Shown: positions 42,161-49,870, counted from the first letter of the stretch. The stretch is DNA of 64,000 nucleotides from Geomonas edaphica (GCF_004917075.1 NZ_SSYB01000006.1:34574-98573), one strand, 5' to 3'. Made by a program: numbers and translations. Notes: generated from the sequence alone by a model not told the origin.

Positions 42161-42190
42161 GCCCCGCCTCGAAAGAGGCGGGGCTTTTTT
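42161..42190 (+). terminator. Rho-independent terminator of the dodecaheme gene
   Basis: GCCCCGCCTC, GAAA loop, GAGGCGGGGC, then TTTTTT. This is a perfect 10-bp stem with a U-run. Confidence 0.95.
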
Positions 42191-42214
42191 CCAAGCAGTG
42201 AGGTGGAGAAAGTC

Positions 42215-42604
42215 ATGAAAAGAACATTGATAGCATTGATCCTTGCCGCTGCTCTCCCTCTCTCCGCCTACGCCGCAGAATTCAAGATTCACGAAACCGA
42301 AACAGCAATTGTAGTCGAGTACACCGGTGAACCCGAAAATAAGGCCATGGCCAAGCCCGTTGAGGCGGCACCCGTTGACGCTAAGCCTGTTCCTGCCCAA
42401 AGTGCGTCAACGTCCAAGACGAGCAGCGCAGACAAGGTAGCAGCAGCAAAAGCCAAGGCGAGAACCGCGTTACAAGAACAGGCGCAAACCAGATCTGCAG
42501 CGCGCGCTGCTCGCGCAGCTCAGTGGGTGAAGATGAACTCCACTGCCCCGCCCCCTGCCCCCAAGGACTACTACCGGGCCCAGGAATATCCCGACCAGTA
42601 CTGA
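42215..42604 (+). CDS. Small exported protein of unknown function
   Basis: About 129 residues with a clean signal peptide (LIALILAAALPLSAYA). The mature part begins AEFKIHETETAIVVEYTGEPE and continues as a low-complexity helix rich in Ala, Lys, Ser and Gln (AAAKAKARTALQEQAQTRSAARAARAAQW), ending with a proline-rich tail. I recognise no family. It starts only 25 bases after a strong terminator, so it depends on read-through or a promoter inside the upstream gene. A periplasmic helper for the large cytochrome is possible. Confidence 0.7.
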   Translation: MKRTLIALILAAALPLSAYAAEFKIHETETAIVVEYTGEPENKAMAKPVEAAPVDAKPVPAQSASTSKTSSADKVAAAKAKARTALQEQAQTRSAARAARAAQWVKMNSTAPPPAPKDYYRAQEYPDQY

Positions 42605-42931
42605 AATTCCGCTTCTCCGATCCGGTCAAGCGCAGGGATTCCCGCTCAATACCACCAGTCTACTGATTACCGAAGCCCTCCCATTACCCTCGTTTCGCCC
42701 GCGAAAAACACACTCTTCCTGTAACATGGCCTGCACGATCAACGATTATCAAAGCAGTGGCATCCAACTCAGTATGCTCACGGACATGTGCCGACCCCCT
42801 GGGTTATGGCCCCTGCCCTCTTAGCCTCTCCGCGAAGAGGGGAGAAGGTGGCTTTGCCTTATTTCCCGGCACCACAAAAAAAGGGAGGCGATTGCTCGCC
42901 CCCCTCTTGCTCAGACTGATGTTTCTTCCAG
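42605..42931. other. 327-base gap, no gene
   Basis: Between the small exported protein (plus strand) and the NrfJ-like lipoprotein (minus strand). Apart from the minus-strand terminator at 42876-42904 and a short inverted run near 42828-42850 (CCTCTCCGCGAAGAGG) I see nothing. Confidence 0.5.
42876..42904 (-). terminator. Rho-independent terminator after the NrfJ-like gene
   Basis: On the minus strand GGGGGGCGA, GCAA loop, TCGCCTCCC (one mismatch), then seven T. Confidence 0.88.
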
Positions 42932-43627
42932 CTACTTCCCTATCGGCGGATGCCCCGGAGGCGTGACCTGGCCGGCCGGCGCCTCACCTTTCACCCCGGA
43001 GGAGAAATAGATGACATCGAAGGTGCGGTTCAGTGTTTTGCTGCTGAACGACTTCATCGGCATCGCGTTGGCGATCTCGATTTCCTGCCCGACCTTCAAC
43101 TGTGTGGCCGGAACCGCAACCCACACGGACTTGCCGTCCCTCTCCAGGTTAGCGTATGTGTAGCCGCCCGAATCCATGGTTTCCGTAACCTTACCGCCGA
43201 TAGCTTGCATGGCGATGGTGGATACCGGTCCCGCGGTGGTGAACCCTTCCGAGAAGATGATCTCGTCGAACTTCCTGTTAAGCCCCTTGCTGGTGAAGTT
43301 CTTCATAATGAGCCCCGGTTTCACCTGCAATTCCCTGCCTATATCAACCTTCGGATCCCCGCTGACGGCGACCCAGGTCGTCTTACCATCTTTCTCGAGA
43401 TTGATGTAAGTGTAACCGAGAACGGTCAGGGATTCCACGGCCTTACCGGATACGGCGCGGGTCTCATAGGCCTGTGCGGGCTGCTCGTTCTTGGCGGTTA
43501 CTACGGGCTGCGTTGTCGCCTTTGCTATAGACGGCGACACCGCGGCTGGGCCGGAACAACCCGCCTGGAAAAGGGCTGAGAAGCCCAGGGATATGCTTGC
43601 AACTGCTGCGATGCGACCTTGTTTCAT
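42932..43627 (-). CDS. Lipoprotein with two NrfJ-like domains
   Basis: About 231 residues with lipobox QAGC (about residues 21-24). Two copies of one domain of about 75 residues follow. The first has GKAVESLTVLGYTYINLEKD...WVAVSG; the second has GKVTETMDSGGYTYANLERD...WVAVPA. Each ends in a similar FxSKxLNRxFDxIxFSxG stretch. The GYTY-x-N-L-E-x-D-G-K-x-x-W-V-A-V pattern is that of NrfJ-like proteins next to cytochrome genes. Start ATG 43627 follows AAGGAGAG. It is the downstream partner of the TPR membrane protein in a minus-strand pair. Confidence 0.75.
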   Translation of the reverse strand: MKQGRIAAVASISLGFSALFQAGCSGPAAVSPSIAKATTQPVVTAKNEQPAQAYETRAVSGKAVESLTVLGYTYINLEKDGKTTWVAVSGDPKVDIGRELQVKPGLIMKNFTSKGLNRKFDEIIFSEGFTTAGPVSTIAMQAIGGKVTETMDSGGYTYANLERDGKSVWVAVPATQLKVGQEIEIANAMPMKSFSSKTLNRTFDVIYFSSGVKGEAPAGQVTPPGHPPIGK

Positions 43628-43662
43628 ACCGATCTCTCCTTGCGTCATGACAATAGCCCCAC

Positions 43663-45465
43663 TCAATGCATCTGCGGCGCGACCCTGCTGCCAAGCAGGT
43701 TGCGCGCCTTCTCCAAATCCACGCGGTAATCCGGGCGCTGCGGTGCGATGCTCGCGGCGCACTGGAAGAAGATAACCGCCTTGTCCATATCGTTACTCAC
43801 CGCGTGAACCACTCCGATCTTGTGATAGATGTCCGCATCGGTGGGCATGAGTTGCAGCGCGATCTGGTACTGCTCGAGAGCCTGGGCGGTCTGCCCCGCC
43901 TTCGCGTAGATGTCCCCAAGATTCACATGCGGGGCCGGAACCTGCGGCGCGAGGCGCACCGCCTCGGTGAGGGCGGCCGCCGCCTGTTCGATCCTCCCAG
44001 TTTTCGCCATGATGCTCCCGATGAGGTTGTAGGCGTACGGCTCGGACGGTGCGAAGCGCGCCGCTTCGACGGCGTGGGGTAGCGCTTCGTCGCTGCGGTT
44101 CACCTTGTCGAGTGCGAGCGCCAGGTTGTAATGCGGCCGAGCCTTGTTGGGTGCCTTCCGTACCGCATCGGACCACAGCGATACCTCGCTTCCCCATACT
44201 TGATTGCGCGCGAAGGTGGTGCCTGCTAATGCCAGTACCACCACTGTGGCCGCGGCCATCGAGGCAAGCGCCGGTACACGCCTGAGCAGAAGTGATGCGG
44301 CAGCGGCGAACGCTATGAAGGCCCCGACGGAGGGGAGATAAACGCGGTGCTCATAAATGACATCGGCGATCGGGATGATGCTCGACTCCACCGAGATGGT
44401 TATGAAGAACCAGAGGATGCCGAAGGAGATGAGCCTCACCCGAGGATCCCAGCTCCGTCTCAGAAGGAACAGCGACAGGAGAAAGAGCGCCAGAAGGAGC
44501 AGGAACGGGAGCAGCACCGGGAGGCTCACGAAGGAGTGGTACACCGGAAAATCGTAGTCCAGGTTCTGATTTACCGGCAGGAAGAAAAGGCGCAGATAGG
44601 TCGCGATAACCGGAAACTGGGTGAAGAGGTAGTCGAGCCGGGAGACGTTGGTGTCGACGCGGGTGAGGGCGTTCACCTCTGAGAGGAGGCTTCCCATGGA
44701 ACGCCCTGAGCCGAGGACGCCGAGCGGCACGACCACTGCCGTGAGCACCATCGGCGCGAGGACGGCGAGTTTTTTCGCGGTGCTCATCCGGAAGAAGAGG
44801 AACTCGTAGAGCGCGATCACGAAGGGGAGGGTGAAGGCGATCTCCTTGGTCTTCATGGCGCATCCGGCGAAGGCCAAGGCAAGAAGGTAAAGCGATACAG
44901 GCTTTAGTCCCAGCGCCTTCCCCTTTGCCTCCTGGACCAGTCTTGCCTTTGCGTAGCAAACGAGGGACAAGACGTAGAACAAGGTGGCGAGTGCCGCGAG
45001 CCGCTGGATGATGTAGGTGACCGCCTGGGTCTGTACGGGATGTGCAACGAAAATAAGGGCTGCGAAAAGCGGCACCATCGTCGTGGGGGGAGCTGCGGCT
45101 TCGTCCAGCTTGGGAGCCGCTTCGGCGAAGAAAGGGGTTCGCAGTGTTACCGCCGCGAGGGCGTAGACGAGCCAAGCGGTAATGATATGCACCGCTAGGT
45201 TAAAGACATGGTAGCCGGTGACGTCCAGGCCGCCGAAGCGGTAGTTGAGCGCTACGGAGAGGTAGCCAAGGAACCTGCGGGGATTGTAGGCGTACCCATC
45301 GCCGCTGAGAAAGCGAGACAGGTCCTTGATAACCATGTTGTTAAGGATCGAGCCGTCGTCGTCCAGGAAGAAGGGGACATGGAAGGAGTTGGAATAGGCA
45401 AGCAGACCGAGTAGCGCGATGAGGAAGAGATGCAGCGCAGGCTTCGAGTACGGTTTCATGGACAT
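43663..45465 (-). CDS. Polytopic membrane protein with TPR domain (TMTC-like)
   Basis: A 600-residue protein: about ten membrane helices in the first 400 residues (first loop FLDDDGSILNN with acidic residues, then HPVQTQAVTYIIQRLAALAT), followed by four to five TPR repeats (RPHYNLALALDKVNRSDEAL; PYAYNLIGSIMAKTGRIEQAAAAL; PHVNLGDIYAKAGQTAQALEQY; DIYHKIGVVHAVSNDMDKAV). This is the architecture of C-type glycosyltransferases resembling TMTC O-mannosyltransferases. It may glycosylate exported proteins such as surface cytochromes; that is inference from position only. Start ATG 45465 has GAAGG upstream. Confidence 0.82.
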   Translation of the reverse strand: MSMKPYSKPALHLFLIALLGLLAYSNSFHVPFFLDDDGSILNNMVIKDLSRFLSGDGYAYNPRRFLGYLSVALNYRFGGLDVTGYHVFNLAVHIITAWLVYALAAVTLRTPFFAEAAPKLDEAAAPPTTMVPLFAALIFVAHPVQTQAVTYIIQRLAALATLFYVLSLVCYAKARLVQEAKGKALGLKPVSLYLLALAFAGCAMKTKEIAFTLPFVIALYEFLFFRMSTAKKLAVLAPMVLTAVVVPLGVLGSGRSMGSLLSEVNALTRVDTNVSRLDYLFTQFPVIATYLRLFFLPVNQNLDYDFPVYHSFVSLPVLLPFLLLLALFLLSLFLLRRSWDPRVRLISFGILWFFITISVESSIIPIADVIYEHRVYLPSVGAFIAFAAAASLLLRRVPALASMAAATVVVLALAGTTFARNQVWGSEVSLWSDAVRKAPNKARPHYNLALALDKVNRSDEALPHAVEAARFAPSEPYAYNLIGSIMAKTGRIEQAAAALTEAVRLAPQVPAPHVNLGDIYAKAGQTAQALEQYQIALQLMPTDADIYHKIGVVHAVSNDMDKAVIFFQCAASIAPQRPDYRVDLEKARNLLGSRVAPQMH

Positions 45466-45982
45466 GGCTGACCTTCAGAAAGATTTCCGCGTAATCTAGC
45501 ATAAACAGCGGCGGGAGAACAGTTTAAAGAGCCTTTGCCCTCCTATTATGAGGCTGTCAGGAATAGAACGCCTCTCGGCGGGGCCAAAAATAATTTCCCC
45601 GTCATTTGGCGGGGAATAGTCTCCGGTCACGAAGAGGCGACCGTGCCATGCGATGGCGGTTCTGTCGTGCCTCTCTGGAGCTGCCGCAGACAAAGTGTAT
45701 ACAGGCGGTGCGCTCATACTGCTGGTTATATCACCGTGTTAAGCATGTAAGTGTTTGTTTTAACGTGAAAAAAATCGTAAACGGCGCTAAATGTTTTTGA
45801 TGAGGCTCCGAATAGAGTCCCAAATACTGACGTGGGTAGACGTTTACCTCCCGGGTTTCGTAAGACCTGGTTTGGGATATTAAGCCACGAAAGGAGGGAC
45901 TGGCTGCAGGTACGTGATGGTGGCAATAGCAGTAGCAACCGCATCAAATGTTCGTCATTCCAATGAAAAAAAGGAGAAAGAC
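45466..45982. promoter_or_regulatory. 517-base divergent gap and leader of OmcE-like paralogue 2
   Basis: No gene is visible. The right half (45740-45982) is AT-richer and contains GTAAACG and CGTTTAC as inverted arms about 60 bases apart, so a structured leader is possible. I could not find a consensus sigma-54 element like that of paralogue 1. A GC-rich inverted run (GGCGGGG near 45575, CCCCG near 45598) lies on the left half. Confidence 0.4.
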
Positions 45983-46744
45983 ATGAACAAGAAGATGGTG
46001 TTGTCCGCGCTGAGTATCGTTGCCGCAGTTTCCTCGAGTGCCTCATTTGCAGCTTTCACCGCCCCTGGCCAAGGGGTAGTCGGCTCGGTTCATGACATGA
46101 ACCAGTACACCGCCGCAACCAAAGACACTGAGGGACGCGTATGCGCTTTCTGCCACACGCCACATCATGCCCTCACCTCCACAACGGTGACTGACTATAT
46201 GCCGCTTTGGTCCCATACCCTTGCAAACACTTCCGGCTACAAGCCATACGATTCAGCCACCCTCGATGCTACTATTAAGGATGCTACCACGATGATGGAG
46301 GGACCGAGTAAACTCTGCATGAGCTGTCATGACGGCACTGTCGCGGCCGACGTTCACTACGCCACCACGACCGGTACGTTATGGCTCGACTCCGACGCCT
46401 TCGGTGGTGCAGCCGTCGCCAAGGACTTTACCCTCACCAACGACCATCCGATCGGATTCGTTTACGATGACGTGGCTGCTGGTACGGCAGCCGGCGCAGT
46501 CGGCACCAGTACCGAGGCGGGCAAGGACAACTACATCAAGAACTCGGGTGCTAAATTCAGCAGCAACCTGAGCATCACCGTAGCATCGCGCCTCTTCGTC
46601 AACGTCCAGAACAAGGCGATCATGACCTGCGCAACCTGCCACGATGTGCACAACAAGAAGAACGTCGACGAAGGCACTAAAAACTACCTGCTCCTCTCGC
46701 CCAACACCAACTCGCAGATCTGCCTGTCCTGCCACATCAAGTAG
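45983..46744 (+). CDS. OmcE-like tetraheme c-type cytochrome, paralogue 2
   Basis: A 253-residue close relative of the protein at 38039. It has the same signal peptide start (MNKKMVLSALSIVA), the same four sites (CAFCHTPHHA, CMSCHDG, CATCHDVHN, CLSCHIK) and the same ending. Differences cluster in the loop after the first heme and in the central region (about residues 125-150). Strong Shine-Dalgarno AAAAAGGAG. It is alone, about 3.9 kb after the dodecaheme gene and ended by its own terminator. It could be a second filament subunit with different expression. Confidence 0.75.
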   Translation: MNKKMVLSALSIVAAVSSSASFAAFTAPGQGVVGSVHDMNQYTAATKDTEGRVCAFCHTPHHALTSTTVTDYMPLWSHTLANTSGYKPYDSATLDATIKDATTMMEGPSKLCMSCHDGTVAADVHYATTTGTLWLDSDAFGGAAVAKDFTLTNDHPIGFVYDDVAAGTAAGAVGTSTEAGKDNYIKNSGAKFSSNLSITVASRLFVNVQNKAIMTCATCHDVHNKKNVDEGTKNYLLLSPNTNSQICLSCHIK

Positions 46745-46769
46745 CCGCACCGCTCCAGCACGCGAAGAA

Positions 46770-46802
46770 AAGGCCCCCGTCACAGAACGGGAGCCTTTTT
46801 TT
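46770..46802 (+). terminator. Rho-independent terminator of OmcE-like paralogue 2
   Basis: AAGGCCCCCGT and ACGGGAGCCTT (one mismatch) around CACAGA, followed by a T-run. Confidence 0.88.
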
Positions 46803-47036
46803 ATTCAACACCGTTGCACGCAAAGATTGACGCCTGCTTAAGTTGCTGTCTTTAGGCTTTTATCCCCCTCCAGCGTGTTGATCGCATTTGTTTGGTCTCC
46901 CTTCCCGCTTTTACGTCTTTGCGTGGCAGCAGGCCTTTTTGTCAAATTTTTAAGATATTTTCATTTTTCTGTTGACTTGTTTCTGCGATGCGATATATTT
47001 GGTCATATATTGATTTTATTTAATTTGGAGGTTTAA
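46803..47036. promoter_or_regulatory. AT-rich promoter region upstream of the 47037 gene
   Basis: TTGACT (46972-46977) and TATATT (46994-46999) are 16 bases apart. The -10 region overlaps the imperfect palindrome ATATATTTGGTCATATAT (46995-47012), a possible operator. The region is much more AT-rich than the flanking cytochrome genes. No gene is seen upstream of it. Confidence 0.6.
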
Positions 47037-47678
47037 ATGGTGAACAGCTTGAAGCTGGATTTCTTGCGGGCACCGATACCGGTGCGACTCGTGAAGGGGA
47101 AGGTCATCATCGCGGCGATGACCAACAACCCCTTCTTTCCCGAGCCATGGTCTGAGCATGCCCCTTCGCTGTCGCGCCTGAACGAGGTGAGCCACAACCT
47201 TGAAGTCGCCCATTTCGCCAGCCTGGGTGGAGACAAGGGGAAGATCGCCCTGCGCGTGATGGCCGAGAGGGAGTACGCCGAGGAGTACAAGTCGCTGGCC
47301 GCGTATGTGATTCTGGTCGCCAGGGGGGATGCCCAGAAGCTCACTTCCTCCGGTTTCGATCTCGCCAAACCGAACACGGCCGCGAATAAGAAGCACGCCC
47401 ATGAGACGGTGCCCGTGTTTGAAATGAGGCAGGGGGTGCAGCGCGGGGCGGTGATGATCAAGGCGACACGCGTACCTGGAGCAGCGAGTTACGAGGTCCA
47501 TTTCGCTGTGGGGGATCCGGCCGTGGAAAGCAACTGGAGGCACGGGGCGGTTTTCGCTGGCTGCAACGGAGAACTTGGGGGGCTTACCGCCGGAATCGAT
47601 CACTACTTCAGGATGAGGGTGATCACCACCACTGGGCCGGGGCCCTGGTCAAACCCCTTACCCTTCATGCCCACCTAA
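47037..47678 (+). CDS. Cytoplasmic protein with a fibronectin type III-like end, unknown
   Basis: A 213-residue protein without signal or membrane helix. The first 60 residues are mostly helical (PSLSRLNEVSHNLEVAHFAS). The last 80 residues (GAVMIKATRVPGAASYEVHFAVGD...GLTAGIDHYFRMRVITTTGPGPWS) have the pattern of a fibronectin type III module. I recognise no function. The ATG follows GGAGG and an AT-rich promoter; a perfect terminator closes the unit, so it is a single-gene transcript. Confidence 0.72.
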   Translation: MVNSLKLDFLRAPIPVRLVKGKVIIAAMTNNPFFPEPWSEHAPSLSRLNEVSHNLEVAHFASLGGDKGKIALRVMAEREYAEEYKSLAAYVILVARGDAQKLTSSGFDLAKPNTAANKKHAHETVPVFEMRQGVQRGAVMIKATRVPGAASYEVHFAVGDPAVESNWRHGAVFAGCNGELGGLTAGIDHYFRMRVITTTGPGPWSNPLPFMPT

Positions 47679-47685
47679 AGAACAA

Positions 47686-47715
47686 AAAGGGCCCGTGCCG
47701 AAGCACGGGCCCTTT
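47686..47715 (+). terminator. Rho-independent terminator of the 47037 gene
   Basis: AAAGGGCCCGTGC, CGAA loop, GCACGGGCCCTTT: a perfect 13-bp stem, followed by CCTTTTCC. Confidence 0.9.
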
Positions 47716-47740
47716 CCTTTTCCCCTCCAGTAAACCCGGT

Positions 47741-47992
47741 GTTCATGCCCGTTCGCTACGCTCACTTAAGACGCAAAGCCGCAAAGAAAGACACGATCCC
47801 AAAACACAAACCGTTTAACAGGGATTAAGGGGATGAACGGGATAAGTCCAAACCCGAAGCTTTAAAAAGACAGAACGCAAAGACGCCAAGGCGCGAAGGC
47901 GCAAAGGTTACCCCCCAAACAGCCTGAAGGTTTACCCCCCAGATGAGGTCTTTGTCTTTATCCCTTTTATCCCCTTCATCCCTGTAAATTTA
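47741..47992. repeat. Family B long intergenic repeat, copy B1
   Basis: Starts with a CGTTCGCTACGCTCAC and GACGCAAAGCCGCAAAG block, then TTTAACAGGGATTAAGGGGA, a core with ACGCAAAGACGCCAAG, and ends with the inverted arm TTATCCCCTTCATCCCTG. The arms are complementary, so the unit has inverted ends. It fills the 47716-47998 gap. Confidence 0.8.
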
Positions 47993-47998
47993 TCTATG

Positions 47999-48235
47999 TT
48001 AAACGGGGACCGAGTCGTCGTATAGGGTCTCAGGGGCTATGTCTACGTCTCCCGGCCATACGACGGTTCCGTAGTCGACGCGTGCCATGGAGAATATTTC
48101 GGGGTACGCAATTCTGGACCACGGTTTCATGGAGAGCAGCGGTTTCATGTCGAACATGCGCCGCTCGCCGTTCTCGAATACCAACTCGAGTCGAAAGTCC
48201 GATTTAGCAAAAACCTGGACGACGTCTATCAACAT
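47999..48235 (-). CDS. DUF2442-type protein
   Basis: A 78-residue protein starting MLIDVVQVFAKSDFRLELVF, with FDMKPLLSMKPWSRIAYPEIF and the ending WPGDVDIAPETLYDDS. This matches DUF2442, which is often encoded directly after DUF4160. The pair is discussed as toxin-antitoxin-like, but function is unproven. The ATG 48235 has GAGG upstream; a GTG at 48247 would add four residues. It lies 9 bases after the DUF4160 stop and is bounded on both sides by family B repeats. Confidence 0.82.
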   Translation of the reverse strand: MLIDVVQVFAKSDFRLELVFENGERRMFDMKPLLSMKPWSRIAYPEIFSMARVDYGTVVWPGDVDIAPETLYDDSVPV

Positions 48236-48243
48236 CTTTAGCC

Positions 48244-48513
48244 TCACTGCAGGGGAGCAATTCGGAACGGTTCTTCACCATTGACAGCCAAGTTCCAATC
48301 CACCAACAGATCATCCTTGTGGATCTCAATCCAGGCTTGCACCAGTTTAAGTTGCTTAGCCGGCAAAGCGCCATCAAGGACGTCACCGTCTTCTATCGAA
48401 ATAGCAGCTTCATCACTTTGATACCGTGCGTGAATATGTGGAAGGTGGTGGCGCCGATTGTCCCTGAAGAACATCAAAATCAGAATCCCATAGAACATGC
48501 TGATCGTCGGCAT
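48244..48513 (-). CDS. DUF4160-type protein
   Basis: An 89-residue protein: MPTISMFYGILILMFFRDNR then HHLPHIHARYQSDEAAISIEDGDVLDGALPAKQLKLVQAWIEIHKDDLLVDW. The HxPHxHARY stretch and the ending match DUF4160. It is the first gene of a two-gene module with DUF2442. Frame continues open upstream to 48612, but MPTIS is the conserved start. Flanked by repeats B1 and B2, and its GC content is lower than the surrounding genome. Confidence 0.82.
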   Translation of the reverse strand: MPTISMFYGILILMFFRDNRRHHLPHIHARYQSDEAAISIEDGDVLDGALPAKQLKLVQAWIEIHKDDLLVDWNLAVNGEEPFRIAPLQ

Positions 48514-48599
48514 AGTGCCTCCGGTGCCTGAACCCAAGGTACTAGAAAACAAAAAGAGCGTCAAGTTTACCACATGATCCAGGCCCGAGAAGCTACATC

Positions 48600-48793
48600 T
48601 CCGAAAACACAAACCGTTTAACAGGGATTAAGGGGATGAACGGGATAAGGTCCAAACCCGAAGCTTTAAAAAGACAGAACGCAAAGACGCCAAGCCGCGA
48701 AGGCGCAAAGGTTAACCCCAAAACAGCCTGGAGGTTTACCCCCCAGATTAGGTCTTTGTCTTTATCCCTTTTATCCCCTTCATCCCTGTAAAT
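48600..48793. repeat. Family B repeat, copy B2
   Basis: Nearly identical to B1 over about 190 bases, from ACACAAACCGTTTAACAGGG to CCTTCATCCCTGTAAATCG. Both copies bracket the DUF4160/DUF2442 pair as direct repeats. Confidence 0.85.
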
Positions 48794-48856
48794 CGTCTTG
48801 TTTTTGTTTCTCACGCAGTTCGCAGCGCCCCCTCAAGGCGCAGAGCCAAGCCATCT

Positions 48857-49028
48857 GACAGGGACAGGGATGAAGGGGATGAACGGGATAAAGTCCTAAT
48901 GCGTAAAAAGACAGAACGCAAAGACGCCAAGCCGCGAAGGCGCAAAGGTTAACCCCAAAACAGCCTGGAGGTTTACCCCCGTTCAGTCCTTTGCCTCTAT
49001 CCCTTTCATCCCCTTCATCCCTGTAAAT
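48857..49028. repeat. Family B repeat, copy B3
   Basis: Starts at GACAGGGATGAAGGGGATGA, shares the core AGACGCCAAGCCGCGAAGGC with B2 and ends with the inverted arm. Within the 48514-49870 gap there is no convincing gene, only repeats. Confidence 0.8.
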
Positions 49029-49083
49029 CGTCTTTGTTTTTTGTCTCTCTTTGCGTCTTTGCGTGCATGCTTTTGCCCACAAC

Positions 49084-49142
49084 ACGCATGCGAACGCGAG
49101 CTCTTACCTGTTTTTACGAAAAGCACGCATGAGATCGCGAAC
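49084..49142. repeat. Family C palindromic repeat, copy C1
   Basis: A shorter version of C2 and C3: GCGAACGCGAGCTCTTACCT, then ACGCATGAGATCGCGAAC. Confidence 0.55.
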
Positions 49143-49270
49143 AAAAGAGAAGTTCCCCGCCTTCCTTCCCCATTCCCCGCCTTTTTAACCGCGTTTTCCG
49201 CTAAACCTGGCACGCTTTTGTCCTGGCATCGACAAAACGCCCTCAAGAAACCTCACGCAGACCCATTTTT

Positions 49271-49376
49271 AAGCAAGAGAACGCGACTTCATGCATGAAA
49301 TTGACAAAAACACGTAAGAGATCGTGATCTCTTACTTGTTTTCCAGGATTGCATGCATAAGATCGCAATAAAAAGG
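49271..49376. repeat. Family C palindromic repeat, copy C2
   Basis: TTCATGCATGAA palindrome, then GTAAGAGATC/GATCTCTTAC (10-base arms with a GT centre at 49314-49335), then GCATGCATAAGATCGC. It shares order and spacing with C3. Confidence 0.75.
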
Positions 49377-49498
49377 TGAAATGGTGCTCTCACGAGCAGA
49401 AAAATGAGGCGTCGACGGCGAATTGAGAAGCCCTTGGCACGATTTTAGTTCGGAAAATAGGCAAAAGATCCCAAAAAGGGTAAGGAGGCGTCGATTTC

Positions 49499-49592
49499 AT
49501 GCATGAGAACGCGATTTCATGCATGAAATTGAGAAAAACATGTAAGGGATCGCGATCTCTTACACGTTTTTGAGAATCCCACGCATAAGTCG
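49499..49592. repeat. Family C palindromic repeat, copy C3
   Basis: TTTCATGCATGAAA perfect 14-base palindrome (49516-49529), then GTAAGGGATC/GATCTCTTAC at 49542-49563 and CACGCATAAGTCG. Confidence 0.75.
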
Positions 49593-49610
49593 AAAAAAAG
49601 CAGAAGCGAG

Positions 49611-49766
49611 TTAACAGGGATGAAGGGGATGGAGGGGATGGAGGCAAAAAACAATGTCACGCAAAGGCGCAAAGAAGAAGCATGTGGGCTAACCCAAGAT
49701 CCTTTTGCTTCCGCCTCTCTTTGCGACTTTGCGTCTTTGCGTGACAAGAGCTTCTGAGGTTTTATG
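49611..49766. repeat. Family B repeat, copy B4 (divergent)
   Basis: Begins TTAACAGGGATGAAGGGGAT with a duplicated GGAGGGGAT, then CACGCAAAGGCGCAAAG, and ends TTTGCGTGACAAGAGC. It lies just upstream of the Xre-RES promoter. Confidence 0.65.
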
Positions 49767-49820
49767 CCATGTTAGGTTTAACCTTCCTACCCACTGCCAG
49801 TTCGCAGCCAACAAAGATGG

Positions 49821-49849
49821 TTGAATAAGAAACAAAGTTTGTATATTAT
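49821..49849 (+). promoter_or_regulatory. Promoter of the Xre-RES module
   Basis: TTGAAT (49821-49826) and TATTAT (49844-49849) are 17 bases apart, about 20 bases before the start codon. An AT-rich overlap could be the antitoxin's operator. Confidence 0.6.
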
Positions 49850-49870
49850 TTAACACAATGGAGGTGTGCC

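Noticed and set aside
38933-42400. A 1,155-residue open frame on the minus strand
   Set aside because: It is the antisense shadow of the dodecaheme gene. The plus strand has a signal peptide, a ribosome site, twelve CXXCH motifs and a terminator; the antisense frame has low-complexity Gly/Val sequence.
45922-45940. Sigma-54 promoter for OmcE-like paralogue 2 (TGGCAA...GTAGCA)
   Set aside because: The GG-to-GC distance is one base too long and the -12 element does not fit.
47771-47790. GACGCAAAGC as a GEMM core near 47770 and 51070
   Set aside because: The motif belongs to the family B repeat. It lacks the paired first stem and is not upstream of a fitting gene.
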